A stretch of 64,000 nt of DNA from Ricinus communis (taxonomy: Eukaryota; Streptophyta; Magnoliopsida; Malpighiales; Euphorbiaceae). The translations under genes were made by a program, and so were the position numbers. This document shows, piece after piece, positions 47,785 through 60,754 of this stretch. Under the pieces are notes generated by a model. That model worked only from the letters and a program-made list of their open reading frames with translations. It was not told where the DNA came from and ran no database searches. The stretch lies in contig NC_063258.1 in NCBI RefSeq assembly GCF_019578655.1, positions 27,780,802 through 27,844,801 on the forward strand, written 5' to 3'. The stretch's first letter is position 1. Each line of letters opens with the position of its first letter.

Positions 47785-48290
47785 TACTCGGGGTCCATCA
47801 TTTGCTTTGTCTTGGACTCCTCCGCTTGAAGTCTATCCGAATTGCAATGTTGATGCAGCCATTTTTCTGCTGATAGAAGTTCAGGGGTGGGCGCGATTAT
47901 AACACAAGGAATGATACGAGTGCTTTTGTTACTTGTCCTGCTATTAATAAGACTCATGGTATGTTTGGTGTGAGAGAAACAGAAGCAATGGGTTGAGGGA
48001 AGCTCTCGCATGGATTCTGCGTTAAGGTCTCAATAATGTGCTGTTCGAAGTTGATAGTAAGAACGGGGTAGATGCTGATAACTCCCATTCTTTAGATATT
48101 TCCTGATGTAGATAGTTGATGAAAGTAGAACTTTGATTAGACAAGTCTGTCATTTTTCAGTTGCTTTATTATGAGACAAGCCAATGTGATTCCTCATACT
48201 CTTACTAGAGTTTTACATTTCATCGCTAGTCTCATTATCTGGCAGGAGCCTCCTAGTTGTATAGGTGCCTCTCCTTGCTACTGATGTTCT
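47785..48290 (+). pseudogene. Decayed RNase H-like (RVT_3) domain relic
   Basis: Reading the plus strand across several frames gives the order of the plant RNase H-like domain (PF13456 type): WTPPLEVYPNCNVDAAIF near 47812, a REALAWILR helix near 47999, LFEVDSKNG with the catalytic E-x-D near 48045, ANVIPHTL near 48184 and WQEPPSC near 48241. Stops and frame changes separate the blocks, so it is dead. Such domains come from LINE-type polyproteins or stand alone in plant genomes. Confidence 0.6.
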
Positions 48291-48299
48291 TGTTTCTTC

Positions 48300-51190
48300 T
48301 TAGAAACAGAGTTTCCGGTTTCAGGAAAAGAAAAAAACAGTGAGAATAACTGAAAATCTCGTGTAAGGTTAATTATTCAGACTTGACTTGAACCAACAAT
48401 CCAAGCGGAATCATAGAAGACCCATTACCTGTGAGAGAAAAGCACTAGTCTTTGATTGTCAAAACTATTTAGTTGCACTTTTCATCACTATCTTACCCCA
48501 CCATTAAGCCTGACTGAGACTCTTATAGACTAATTCACATGGGTTGTAAAGGAAAATCCAAAATGTCCAATTGGACCAAAAAGAAACAAAAGAAAAGAAT
48601 GGTTATGGGATTAGTTTCAATAAATGTAAGCATGAAATGACTTCCCCTATAATTGTGTTTGTTAAGTAATGATTAATAAACCATAAGGTTAAACTAAACT
48701 AGAGTTAAATCTCTCCTAATCAAAGCTAAATTCATATCACTTAATTTAATTGTCAGTGAAAATCGGGCACGAAGAAAGATGGTTGCTTAGCAATGAAACA
48801 AGCATCAATCGTGCTTTGGATTGGAAAAAATATTAGTGATTGTACATTTACAGCCACAGGCTTGTTCCCTACTGTCCTGTCACAGATAAATGTACAAAAA
48901 CAGGCCCACATCCATTGGAGGATTGAAATGAATGAATGGGTCTCCCTCGAATTGAAAAGTGTTGATTGAGAGATTCAAAAGGATAATGTTTAAAACACAA
49001 GCAAAAGAGACATGTCAAAGTGAAAGAGAAAAATGGTGAAATTGTAGAGTTTGACATGGCAACAATCATGTTAGCATGACCAAAATATTTAGATCCACTA
49101 TAGAAAAAGATGGAAATAAAGTGTAACACATAAGCCTTACGTGGAATTACTTTTATAAATATTTTATAGAAAAGTGTATTTTCCTAATCTTATTTAAGTT
49201 GGTAAAACTCGAATTAGCTTTTATACATATAAATATTTTACAGAAATCTCGTCCTAATGATTAAAATAATATGTATTTTTTTTTTCAAATAGAATAGTTT
49301 CAATTTAAATTTAATTATTTATTCGTGCACTGTACGACTGTTATTATTATGTTGATTATAAAATTAAATTAATAAATATAATTTAATAAAAAATTTAGTA
49401 TTTAATATTGATTTATAAAATTTTAAAATAATAGAAAAGTGACTATTTTTAAATATTCTTAACTTTTCTAAAATTTTATTAATGTAATAATATAAAAATT
49501 ATTTTAAAAAATATTTTTTAATTAATTTTAATATTGCATAAATTAGCATATCTATACAATTGATATTATTATTTTTAAGAATTAAAAATCTATTATATAA
49601 TTAAAAACTTAATTTATTATTGAATATAATATTAAAAATATTATTTAAAATATTATTTTCTAGATTCGGATTATAAATTAATTATAAAACTAATTTATTA
49701 GTTAATATAATATTAAAAATAATTAATATATTATTTTTTAGAAAATAATTAGTATTATTATCTAATTAAAAAATTATTTATTAGTTAATATAATATTAGA
49801 TATAATGAATATGCTATTTTTTAATATTAGAGTCGGTGTTTAATTAGAAATATAACTTATAGATTAATAAATTAATAGAAAAAACTATAAAATTACTTAT
49901 AAATTGGAATTTTACATGTCAAAAATGAAACATATATATCAAAAAATACTAAAATCTCAAAAATTAATATATATAAATTATGAAATAAGCATAATAGCAA
50001 TATGTTACTAATATAAGGTCTTACATTATTTTTTTAATATTAATTATTATGTGTTGGGATAAACATTATCTTTTGGATTCAAAATTCATTTATTCAATAT
50101 AAATTTTTATTTAGTTCTTATAATTGAGAACGATTTTTTTAAAAATACTAATAATTAACGTTTTCAAAATTAGACATGCTTTCGTTTCCCTTTGACCAGA
50201 GAAAGGACAAAAAAAATGGGGGAGGGAGTTCTGATCTTCCTCATAATTCATATTATGTTCTTCCTCGCAAGAACCAATTTACACAAATGGAGAATTTATA
50301 TGAAGAATTTGGTTGGAATAAATTTTTTATCATTTGTATATCTTTTCATTCAAAATATAAATAAAAAAATCATTAAAATATTTATTTAATTATAATTAAA
50401 ATATATATTTTATATTATTCAAAAAATATATTAAAATGGGCGAATTTGATATATTTAAAAAATAAAAATAGCTAATCAATCAAAATGTTATGTAATAAAA
50501 AATTAATTAGTTTTTATTTTTAATATTTTAAAATAGTAATTATAATAAGAGTGATAGAAAATAATTAAACCATATTGGTATTTTCTAACAAAGTTTAAAT
50601 ATGAAAAACAAAGTAATCAAATAATAATTAAAAAAGTTATCCTGCCAGCCAGGTGTATTTACCAAGTGATTGTTGAATCCATCAAAAGTCTCGATTCTGC
50701 CAACCACCTCATTTTATTGACTCCTTATGATTACGTTAACTGTTTCAAAGGTTTTGACTTGGGTTTATTATTAAGTTGTAATTCCAGCTTTTGCCTTCGT
50801 CACTCTATTGTCATATCTTTTTTCTCCTCCTAATTTAACAACTTTTTCATAATATTTTAATATCTTAATATTTATTATACTAAATAATACTAGTACTTTA
50901 AATTTTTAAATTGAATAATTGATATTTATTTTATAATCTAAAATTAATATATTTATTTAAAATATAATAAAAATTAAATTAAATTTTAACTATTTTTTTT
51001 ATATTATTTATTTTAATTTTAGTTAGTTTTGCCGAATTCTATAATGAATTGAATGTGGAGTTTGGTGTTGCTCATTTTAAACATATATATGATTTTTATA
51101 TAAGAAAGTAAGATGCTCAATAATTCATTCAATTAAGTTTTTAAATGTGAACAATTAAAATGAGACTTACAAATTATGTAAATTGATTGA
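48300..51190. other. Long AT-rich intergenic desert
   Basis: Extremely A+T rich from about 49190 to 51100, with no gene or structured repeat recognised. Confidence 0.5.
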
Positions 51191-51194
51191 TCTC

Positions 51195-51196
<2 letters not shown>

Positions 51197-51236
<40 letters not shown>
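51197..51236. repeat. (ATT)n microsatellite
   Basis: About thirteen uninterrupted att units. Confidence 0.9.
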
Positions 51237-51237
<1 letters not shown>

Positions 51238-51299
51238 CTCATGTTCATTTGACAAAACTAATACTATTATTTTTAATACTTGCATATTGTAATTAGATA

Positions 51300-52237
51300 A
51301 GTTAGTACAATTAATTGGACCACATACACAGCGCCGTCAAAATAAGCCGTCCAAAAGCGGCGACTGTGGATGGGAATGCGCCAGCGAATGCCACGTCGAC
51401 CATCAATGCTTGTTTCTGATATCTCGGAGAATTTTTAGCCAAATCGGCCAATGCCAACCTGGTGACAGCCTTAATCCAGCTGTTTTGGAGCCCACGTTAT
51501 ATTCAGATATAGTGGCACTTAAAAGCTAAAGCTAAAATGGCTCAAATATGGGAATAATTATAACCAAAAAAGAAAAAAGGGCATGGAAATTAATTATTAT
51601 TTTTTATCTTAATTTTCGTAATAAAAATATATTTTATTTATTACCTGCTTTTTTTTTTTAATTCTTTGAAGGATTATCTTTTTCATTTTGTTCCTTAGAA
51701 AAAACATTTTATATAGGAACTTGTTTAATCATGACTTTAGTTTAGGTTTAACTTAGTTTTTTGAAAAAGGACGAGAAAATCGAAATTAAACTCTCAATTT
51801 ATTGTTATTACATTAAAGAAAATGATAACAGGGCGTAATTTTACCAGTGGATCCTTAATTCTAACATAGAAAACATCAAACAGCTCAACAAAACGACAAA
51901 TCATCCTATAATTTTAACGAAAACCATTACGTTTTCTGCCCGCGAAAGGAAAAAAAAAAAAAAGTGAAGAAAGAAAGAGAAAGGTCCCCACTGAACAACG
52001 AAGAAGCGGCATGTAACCTGTACTGTAACCTGTTGTAGTAGATAGATAGAGAGAGAGAGAGATAGAAACAGTGAGCTAGAGAGAGAAAGTGAAACGTTAA
52101 AACAACAGATTTATCATAGATGTTCCCAAACTCCTCCTCCTTTTACCCATCTCTCTCCCTATTGCACCACCACTAAGGTACATTTCGAGCTTACTCGAAG
52201 AACCCACTATTGAACATAGCTAAACCAAGAATTAACA
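51300..52237 (+). promoter_or_regulatory. Promoter region and GA-rich leader of the DUF1005 gene
   Basis: A GC-richer island at 51330-51500 contains GCCACGTC (G-box/ABRE-like, 51389-51396) about 850 bases before the ATG. A (GA)n tract at 52048-52064 and surrounding gagagaaag sequence look like the 5' UTR. Function inferred only. Confidence 0.35.
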
Positions 52238-54679
52238 ATGGATCCATGTCCATTTGTTCGATTGATAGTCGAATCACTTGCTCTTAAACTCCCTTTAGCC
52301 ACTAAACCAGCCGGTTCCGGTGTTCACCCATCAGCCACACCATGCTTTTGCAAATTACGCATTAAGAATTTCCCTTCCCAAACTGCCCTCCTCCCTCTAT
52401 GCACCACTCCTGGCGATTCTCCTGATACTGCCACCTCAGCTCCTGGCTTTCACCTCGACGCTACAGCTATTCGTCGTCTTTCTGGTAAGCCAATTGCGCT
52501 TCGCGTTGAGGTTTACACTGGCCGTATGGGTCACACCTGCGGAGTCAACGGTGGCAAGTTACTTGGTAAAGTTGAGGTTTGCGTTGATTTGGGTAATGCT
52601 GCTGTGGCCCATCCAAGAGTGTTTCACAATGGGTGGTTAAAGCTCGGGAACCAACCTGATAAACCGGCCGCTAGGCTCCATCTTGTGGTTCGCTCTGAAC
52701 CGGACCCTCGGTTCGTTTTTCAGTTTGGTGGTGAACCGGAGTGCAGCCCTGTGGTTTTTCAGATTCAAGGGAATATACGACAGCCCGTTTTTAGTTGCAA
52801 GTTTAGTGCGGACCGGAACTCGAGATCTCGGTAAGTCGGCAACTCTTTTTTATATTTTATTTTTACTTTTTCTATTAGTTGGTGTATTTCAGTGGGGGTG
52901 TGAGCGGGTATGCTAACATGCGCTAATTGTGGGTGGTTTAGGGCATGGTGGGTTAGTGAGACGACGACGATTATTGGGTTAATTATTTGGTTAATTCTGG
53001 TGAGCAATGGTTTGTCAATTTCTGATAAAGTAGGCATGTGGGTTGTCAATTTCTTTGATAGCTGGTAACTAGTAACTACCACCACATGCCTAGTCTGCAA
53101 AGTTAGGGTACCACCTTATCTATTTTCTCATTCTTAGTAGTATTATTATTTATTAATTATGCATTCCCCTTATTTATTTTAAGTAATTATCATAATAGTA
53201 TTTTGTCATTTTGATCTGTGTATTTTCCATCAAATTCTTGCTACTTTTGGAATTTTAACAGTATAGAACTTTATACATTTTGGCTTTGATACCAAACATG
53301 CAAGCAATTTCTGACAAGAGGACAATACATACTTTGACCAGGAAATTTCGAATTAAAATTATTTTTTTAAAAAATTTTCAACTTAGATTACAAATGGATT
53401 TGAATTTGTAACTTCATAATCTTATAAAAATTTATTAAATAGACTTAATAAACTAAAAATTTGATTTTCATTATAATTAGAAAGAGATTTATTAGAAGAG
53501 AGTAGTTATGTTGAAGAGTCTGAAAAAGAGAAGACAATTGTATGAGTATGACAATCTCTGCTATATTGACAGACTAAGTCTGATGTTTTTGTTTCATGTC
53601 CTATTAGGAGAGGTTTAAAAATGGCCATCATTAGTCATATTTAACTGTGAATTTCTCTCCACTTCTGTATGCTTCAATCTGGAGCTTAGCAAGTATCGCG
53701 AATTGACGGTGATAGAACTTGCACTCACCAACGATGACGGATCACGACCTTCCAGTATTTCAGAAATGATAGTCTGATAATTAAACAATGCCCTTAAAAC
53801 AGTAACTTAACTAGAGAACTAAATAATTAATTGTTAGGTGTATTTCTAAATTAATTAGCATTTGGTCAAACAGAGGATTGCAAATCTTCCCAACTGTCAA
53901 ACACAACTAAGTCTGATTCCTTTTCATGTGCAAATATTTGGTCCGAATCTTGCTTCTTCTTCTGTTTTTTCTTCTACAAGATTCTAACTTTGTTTTGTGA
54001 CATCAGAAGTCTACCGTCAGATTTCACTCTCCACAACAATAACAGAGGATGGAGGAGAACCTTTTCCGGCGAGAAAGAACGGGCAGGAAGAGAAAGAAAA
54101 GGATGGATGATAATGATACATGATCTTTCTGGCTCGCCAGTAGCAGCTGCATCAATGATTACACCATTTGTTCCATCTCCAGGCTCAGATCGCGTCTCTA
54201 GATCAAACCCAGGTGCGTGGTTAATCCTGAGGCCTAACGGGTTCTCTGTCAGCAACTGGAAACCGTGGGGTCGTCTCGAAGCATGGCGAGAAAGAGGTCC
54301 TCTTGATGGTCTAGGTTACAAAGTTGAGCTTGTAACAGACAATGGCGGACCTAGTGGGGGTATCCCAATTGCTGAAGGTACAATGGGTATGAGAAAAGGA
54401 GGTCAATTTTGCATCGATAGTAGAATAATGAAGGATTCAGGATTATTGAGTTCAAGATCGCCCGTAAAAGGTTTCGTGATGGGTGCTACTGTGGAAGGTG
54501 AAGGAAAGGTTAGCAAGCCTGTTGTACAGATAGGAGTGCAGCATGTTACATGCATGGCTGATGCGGCCCTGTTTATAGCCCTTTCAGCTGCTATCGATTT
54601 GAGCATGGACGCCTGCCGCCTCTTCTCCCACAAGCTCAGAAAGGAGCTTTGCCATGATGAGCAAGACTCCTTCTCTTAA
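52238..54679 (+). CDS. DUF1005 family protein (421 aa)
   Basis: Plant-specific family of unknown biochemistry. Exons 52238-52830 and 54007-54679 are joined in phase 2 and give 421 residues, the usual family size. N-terminal half: MDPCPFVRLIVESLALKLP, CFCKLRIKNFPSQ, GFHLDATAIRRLSGKP, VEVYTGRMGHTCGV. Second exon: GWRRTFSGEKERAGRERKGW, MIHDLSGSPVAAASMITPFV, SRSNPGAWLILRPNGFSVSN, WKPWGRLEAWRERGPLDGLG and a conserved C-terminal part with CMADAALFIALSAAIDLSMD. No signal peptide or transmembrane segment is obvious. The start ATG is the first in a clear leader and matches the conserved MDPCPF(V/I)R start. I can name the family but not the function. Confidence 0.9.
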
Positions 54680-56493
54680 AGCTTAATCAGTACTTTCTTT
54701 TCCTTTCCTGCAGTGATAATCAATTAGCTTCGGTTAGCTCCTTGTAGAGTACTAAAGCTGTTGGTTTGAGCAAAGAGAGACAATTCTTTTTGCAATACTC
54801 TTTTATCTTCTTTTAAAATTTTGCTTATTCTTTCATTCCTGAAATTTTCTTCCACAAGTTAGGAGCGTGGCAACGTCGTTTAGGGCATGTAGTCGGAATT
54901 CACAATTCTTTCTGGTTTTGATTTGGTTTTGTCAAACACCTTATGGTTTATGTGTGGCATAACTGCTATTGATTGTATGTACAAGTTTGCATATATTTAT
55001 ATAACCAACATATTGAAACTGTACAGTGACTAAAGAAAATGCAATTGTCTGTTCGTATATTACCTCTTCTCTTCTCCCCTTTCTGTTCACCATTGCTCTG
55101 TATGACGAATAAATTACTTTATCTGTTGTTTGATTTACTCTTGCTGTGCATGTATTATCTTGAATTGCTCAACTTGATTTTTAACAAAATAAATTATTTT
55201 TTTGGCTATCTTGAATCATAAAATTCCTTTCATCTTATATTAAAAGAAAAGAAAAGCTAAGTGATCTAAGAAAAAAGAAGATTGTAATGGGAAATAATAC
55301 AAATTTAAAGTCTCAGTTCTCTGCTGGTATGTATGTCTTGAATGAGCAAGATGTATAAGATTAAAATTTCCATTTTTCTTTTTTTACATTAAAAAAGGTT
55401 GTTCAGTATGCAACTACATTATGTAGAGAATCTTGATGGGAGTGAAAATTATAAATTTGGTGTTTTAATTTTTTTTGTCTAAATTATTTTTTTATTTAAT
55501 TAAGTGTTTAAATCTATTAAAAACGTTCAATATAATGTCTCTAATCAGTTTTACAAATTAAAGTGCTTATTTGATTTATTTGTAATAATAAAGTGACTTA
55601 AATATCTTTCTTTAAAATAATATCATATTTTTTTATTTATTTTTTTATTTTTATCCATTTCGAACACTAATTTTTTTAAAATATTTTTCAAAAGATTAAA
55701 AGAAAAAAATAAAAATAAAAATATTTTTTATTCAAATAAATATTCTACTTATTTTTTTATTTTCGTGCATTCACATCAAAAATAAAAATAAAAATAAAAA
55801 TAAAATATATATTTTTATCTCAAAACATAAAAAGAGAAAAAAAAAGTATTAAGTGTTCAAAAAAATATTTAGAAATCAAAAGATGATGAATAATTTAAAA
55901 AATTAAAATAATTTAATTCAATATATTTTTATTATTAAAGACAATTTAATAAAAAGTAAAAGAATTAAGAAAAGAAAAGAAAGTAAAAAAAATTATAAGA
56001 AAAATGAATAAAGATATTTAGATTATTTCATGTGTAAAATGAATTAAAATTATTATTTTAATTTATAATATTTATAAAAATATTATAATATATAAATTAA
56101 TAGATTTAGATATTTAATTAAATAAAAAATAATTTAAATACTGAAATAAAATAATTAAAAAATTAAAATTTGTAATTGTCCGAAACGAGTGCCTTAAAAG
56201 CTCAATTTATTCTGTAAAGGTCACTTTCTATAACGAAACGATACGTTGGTGTTTATCGTTTAGAGAGTTCAAAGAAAAAAAGAAAAAAAACAGAAACGAT
56301 GCGCATTTGCAACGGACGAATCGAAAGAGACATAATACAAACACAAAAAAAAAGTAATGATAATAGAAACCAACCCAACCAATCTCAATAAGCTAAAAAA
56401 CAACAAAAAAAAAAAGAAAAGAAAAACGGAGTAGTTGGGCTCCGCCATATATCCATCCGTTGCCGGTGAGACCCGAAAAGCTACTCGCCAGCA
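54680..56493. other. Intergenic, AT-rich
   Basis: 3' UTR of the DUF1005 gene to about 55000. Then A/T-rich DNA without genes and, from about 56200, the leader of the acid phosphatase gene. Confidence 0.5.
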
Positions 56494-58625
56494 ATGGCAT
56501 CTCATTCGCTTTCACATATCTTCGTCCTATTTACATTTCTACCCCTCACTCTTTCCCAATCCATAATTCAAATCCCTACTGCCCGGAGCAAAGACGACGA
56601 TCTCTATTGCGACAGCTGGAGACTTTCAGTTGAAACCAATAACGCCGGTTACTGGGTCAACGTTCCTTCAAGATGCGAAAGTTACGTCCAACAATACATG
56701 ACCAGCGACCGTTTCCTCTCTGACTTTGAGGTCGTCGCTTCTGACTCCCTCTCCTTTGCTAAATCCGTTAATATTACCGGCGATGGCAAGGACGCTTGGG
56801 TCTTCGACATTGATGAGACTTTGCTTTCCAATTTACCCTACTATGAGGTCCATGGATTCGGGTACGTCGCATAATTCTAGCCGTTGGATTGTTTCTAATT
56901 CTATATGATTTATTGCTGGATTAGCAGAAATTTATCATGGGGAGTAAAAGTTCCGACAATTTGTTTTTTTTTCTGTAAGATAGACCAATCACAATTAGAT
57001 ACGTAGAAGGTCTTCTGTACTTTTATTTCTCAATAATTTAGTGTAAGAAACGACAACGCTTAGGGCAAAGCTTGGAATTTTGCAAATTTAGTATCTTTCT
57101 GAGTTTGCTCTCGTGAAGGCTTTTTTTTTTTTTTTCCCGGATAGACCCTCGTGAATGTTCAGTGCTTCATAGTGTAAAAACTTTAATTAGATGGAACTTT
57201 TTGTGATCTCTCCAATTTATCTCCTGTATTGTTGTGACCCTATTAACTATTATTAAGGCATATAGACCCGATTAAAGTTCTAATTGGTCACAAGTCTCAA
57301 ATTTATTAAGGGCTAGACCTGTTGATTAATGTTTAATATCAATTCTAATGGTGCCCCACTTTAGTACTATCTGCCCAGTCCTTTTATGAGGGGGAAAAGG
57401 GAAAAAAGCTTTGCAAGACTTTTTGTTTGGGTTGAACTTTTATCATAAAAAATTCCGAGGGATTTATGATCAAGGAAAAAAAGAAAAAAGATCATTATGA
57501 GTGTTTTATCTTTGAGTAGACTGTACTTCTTGCTGTTAGCTGGAGGGATTGTTTATATGTGGAGCTGTAGTGCATGACAACCAAGCTTTAACAGCATTCC
57601 CTCATTTATTGAGTTATTGTTTATATGAAGAATTAATGGCTGTGTAATATTGTTCTGCTGTGCTTCCTATCCGACGACTTTTCTTTTTTAACTTTCTTAA
57701 TTTAGGTCTACATGGTATTCTTTGGAGTTTCATGGGCCGGTGTTTGCTTGATATTATCGTTTTTCGTTATTGAGAAATATCGAGCTGTTTTTAACTGATT
57801 TTTGATATAAGATTTATAAATATGTTCTTATACAAGTTCTTTTCACTTTCAATTTATGGTAATATTGAAAATGAGCATTTGTTAAGTTAGTCTGTGTTGA
57901 GTTGCCTTGCCTCACATTATCCGACCGTCTTGAACAGAATACTTATAAAGTAGAGATAGCCGTAACTGTATAGATGTTCCTGCAAAAATCATATTCTATT
58001 GATTGATTGGGCTTACTAGGTTTATTTTGTTTTGGACATAGATCACAACCCTTCGATGAAAATGCTTTCGATCAGTGGGTGGATTTAGCTGAAGCACCTG
58101 CTTTACAAGCTAGTTTGAATTTGTACAAGGAGCTAAAGCATCTAGGATTTACAATTTTCCTGTTGACTGGGCGGAGTGAAAATCAAAGGGATGCCACTGT
58201 TAAAGATCTTCTATTTGCAGGATATAGCGATTGGGAAGGGCTATTTTTGAGGTATGTGATGTAATGTGTATTACTGCGGTTAATCTCTCTACTTCATTCT
58301 AGGCATGATTCAAGTTAAAATTTGCAAGAAGGGTCATCTGCCCACAACTATAACTAGGGTGTTTTTGGATGTTCCTAATCCGGGTTTCATATTGTATATG
58401 TATCGTTGAAGTTGATGATATATGTCTAACATTGGTTTATGATACAGGGGAGTCACAGATCAAGGTACGCCAGCTACTGTCTACAAATCTCAGAAGAGAA
58501 TGGAATTGGTAAATGAAGGCTACAGAATACATGGGAGCTCAGGTGATCAATGGAGTGACTTGGTGGGGTTTGCAGTAGCGAAGAGGTCCTTTAAACTCCC
58601 AAATCCAATGTATTACATTCAATGA
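56494..58625 (+). CDS. HAD superfamily class IIIB acid phosphatase (VSP/APS1-like)
   Basis: Secreted or vacuolar phosphatase of the vegetative storage protein family. Exons 56494-56861, 58042-58251 and 58448-58625 give 251 residues with consistent phases. Signal peptide: MASHSLSHIFVLFTFLPLTL. HAD motif I is VFDIDETLLSN with nucleophile D105 and D107, both kept, so it should be catalytic (some VSPs lose D105). Motif II is LLTGRSENQRDATV (T165), motif III is YKSQKR (about K206/K209), motif IV is GSSGDQWSDLVG (D226, D230). The end is KLPNPMYYIQ, typical of the family. Intron 1 is 1180 bp. Confidence 0.92.
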
Positions 58626-59210
58626 AATTTGTCTCTGGAAGTGGCATTCTGTAATATAATGAAAATGTTGCAACTCTGCGGCATTTGCTCGAACCAGTTG
58701 TTTTACAACTACAGAGCATTGTTGTAACTCTTATGCCATTTTGTTTGACACACTGGTTTTACTATAGTAGCATTGTTGTAACTCTATGTTGTTTATGTAC
58801 TTTTTTCATATAAAACAAATCTGGGGCCTCTAAACTTCTAAATACACGCCATTTGTTTTTTCTTTTTAACTGCAAAAATACTTACGGTGAAATTAAGTAA
58901 TAATAGGAACTTGCAGTAGACAGGCATAGAAAATCGCCATGACGCCCATCACCAGATGAAGTAAGTGCTTAACTTGAACTGTTAATGATAAATCATAACC
59001 TCTTTTAGGTGGTCGCTTTAATTCATTAAAGATATTTCAATCTAGATAATGCTTGAGAAGTTTCACCTATGAAGAAAGATGTAGAATACATATATGTATC
59101 ACATCAAATGAAGAAATAAATTTGGAAGTTCTAAATCATAATTGCTATTAATAACCATTCACCCACCTGTTTTACAATATTGGTTACTCTCTAATCTCTA
59201 TCTCCATCTT
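58626..59210. other. Convergent 3' flanks of phosphatase and LRR genes
   Basis: Short region between two convergent genes; contains their 3' UTRs. The phrase gttgtaactctatg / gttgtaactcttatg is repeated at 58723 and 58769. Nothing else seen. Confidence 0.45.
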
Positions 59211-60473
59211 TCAAGGAGACGATGGGCCTAAACTAACATCTACCGTCACCCCGAGAGACCCACAAACTAGAGGTTGAACAGCAGGTATTCTGAGACAACT
59301 CAATCCTCCTCCTGGTGCAACAGAACAATCTGGTTGTGGTCTTTGCATATTTCTTCCAGGAATGCAATTCAGTGAGAAATCAAAACCAACATTCCTAATG
59401 AACAATCTTGCACATTCTTGGCTAAACCCAGAAAAGAAATTGTAAGCAACAGTCAAATTCAGTAGGCTTTTTAGTGAACAAACTAGGTCAGGCAGTACTC
59501 CAGAGAACTTGTTGTGCGCCAAATTCAAAACTTCAATCTGACTCAAACAAGAAATTGAGTCTGGCAAATGGCCCATCAGTGCATTTTGGCTTACATCCAA
59601 GACTTCCATATCTGTGAACATCCCAACTGACTCGGGAATGCAGCCTGTTAGCTGATTGTTGAGAAACAAAATCTCCTTCAATTTAGAACTCATTATACCA
59701 AAACTAGCTGGAAGTGTTCCAGAGAACTTGTTATTAGCCAAATTGATCACCGAAGCAGGAGAGTTGCCCAAATTATCAGGAATCTGGCCATCAAATTGGT
59801 TATTGTTGAGAAGAATTGCATCTAATCCCTTGTTGAAAAGATCATCAGGGACAGGCCCTGAAAAGCTGTTGAATCGAAGGTCTAAATAGACAAGATTTGG
59901 AATGTATAAAGTAACTGTAGGGAAAGAACCAGAAAAATGGTTGTTACTCAAGTCTAACTCTTGGAGAGAGATGAGGTCTTTAAAAGTATCAGGAATTGTG
60001 CCTGAAAACCTGTTACTATTAAGGTGAAAGAGGGACATATCTGTAAGAAGAGATAGTTCTTTAACAAGATTGCCTTGAAGATTTGCATGATTGAGATCTA
60101 TACCTGAAACAACTGGACCAGTCGATGCAGCATATCTATCATCACCTCTAGGAACTGCACAGAAAATTCCTTTATAAGAACAAACATTAGTGCCGACCCA
60201 AGTGTCTAAAATCTTTGACGGGTCATCTGTGATTGCTGATTTCCAAGCTTGTAGAGCAGTGTAAGCATTGTTTAGATTTGAAACTGAAGACCCAGATGGG
60301 GTTGGGTTCGGAATGTTGATTCCACCACCAATCCACACGCCTCCACCGCCTGCATTGCCTATACCAATACCAACACCAGCACTGACACCAAAGGTTGCTC
60401 CTTTTTCCATTAGTTGGAAGAGGAGGAGAAAAGCTAGAAGCCAGCTCTTCTCCATGATTTTCTCTGTTTTCAA
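59211..60473 (-). CDS. Secreted leucine-rich repeat protein, LRX-like without extensin tail (At4g06744-type)
   Basis: Single exon, 420 residues. Signal peptide in MEKSWLLAFLLLFQLMEKG; the second ATG (residue 7) may be the real start. A short glycine-rich stretch (GVGIGIGNAGGGGVWIGGG) follows, then the LRR N-cap (ALQAWKSAITDDPSKILDTW, CSYKGIFC). About ten plant-type LRRs run over residues 110-340 (for example LFHLNSNRFSGTIPDTF, LQELDLSNNHFSGSFP, LREIL-like LKEILFLNNQLTGCIP). The tail is Cys-containing (NCIPGRNMQRPQPDC). It resembles the LRR half of leucine-rich extensins but has no Ser-Pro repeat domain. Expected in the cell wall; partner unknown. Confidence 0.88.
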   Translation of the reverse strand: MKTEKIMEKSWLLAFLLLFQLMEKGATFGVSAGVGIGIGNAGGGGVWIGGGINIPNPTPSGSSVSNLNNAYTALQAWKSAITDDPSKILDTWVGTNVCSYKGIFCAVPRGDDRYAASTGPVVSGIDLNHANLQGNLVKELSLLTDMSLFHLNSNRFSGTIPDTFKDLISLQELDLSNNHFSGSFPTVTLYIPNLVYLDLRFNSFSGPVPDDLFNKGLDAILLNNNQFDGQIPDNLGNSPASVINLANNKFSGTLPASFGIMSSKLKEILFLNNQLTGCIPESVGMFTDMEVLDVSQNALMGHLPDSISCLSQIEVLNLAHNKFSGVLPDLVCSLKSLLNLTVAYNFFSGFSQECARLFIRNVGFDFSLNCIPGRNMQRPQPDCSVAPGGGLSCLRIPAVQPLVCGSLGVTVDVSLGPSSP

Positions 60474-60754
60474 GTTTAGGCTATTTGATGGGTTTTGCTT
60501 GAAATGTTGAGGTCACAGGCATTGAATAAAGGAAATGGTGGGGTTGATTGATCTTGGTCCTAATAAATGTCCTCTATTTTTCCTTTTCTCTCTCCAATTT
60601 TTCTTTGGTGTATTTTCATGTCTGGGTTTTATTATTAAATTTGTTTCTTTCTGTACATATCTTGACTTTGAAGTGTTGAAATGATGTAGTAGAAGAAGGA
60701 GCAGGTGTCTTTGGGATTGTTATTTATTTAACTAAGCAGAAAATTTGGGATTAA
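60474..60754. other. LRR gene upstream flank
   Basis: Leader and promoter of the LRR gene. Ends with the target-site duplication of the MULE-type element. Confidence 0.4.

Noticed and set aside
52320..52640. 106-codon frame on the plus strand
   Set aside because: Out-of-frame shadow of the DUF1005 exon 1.
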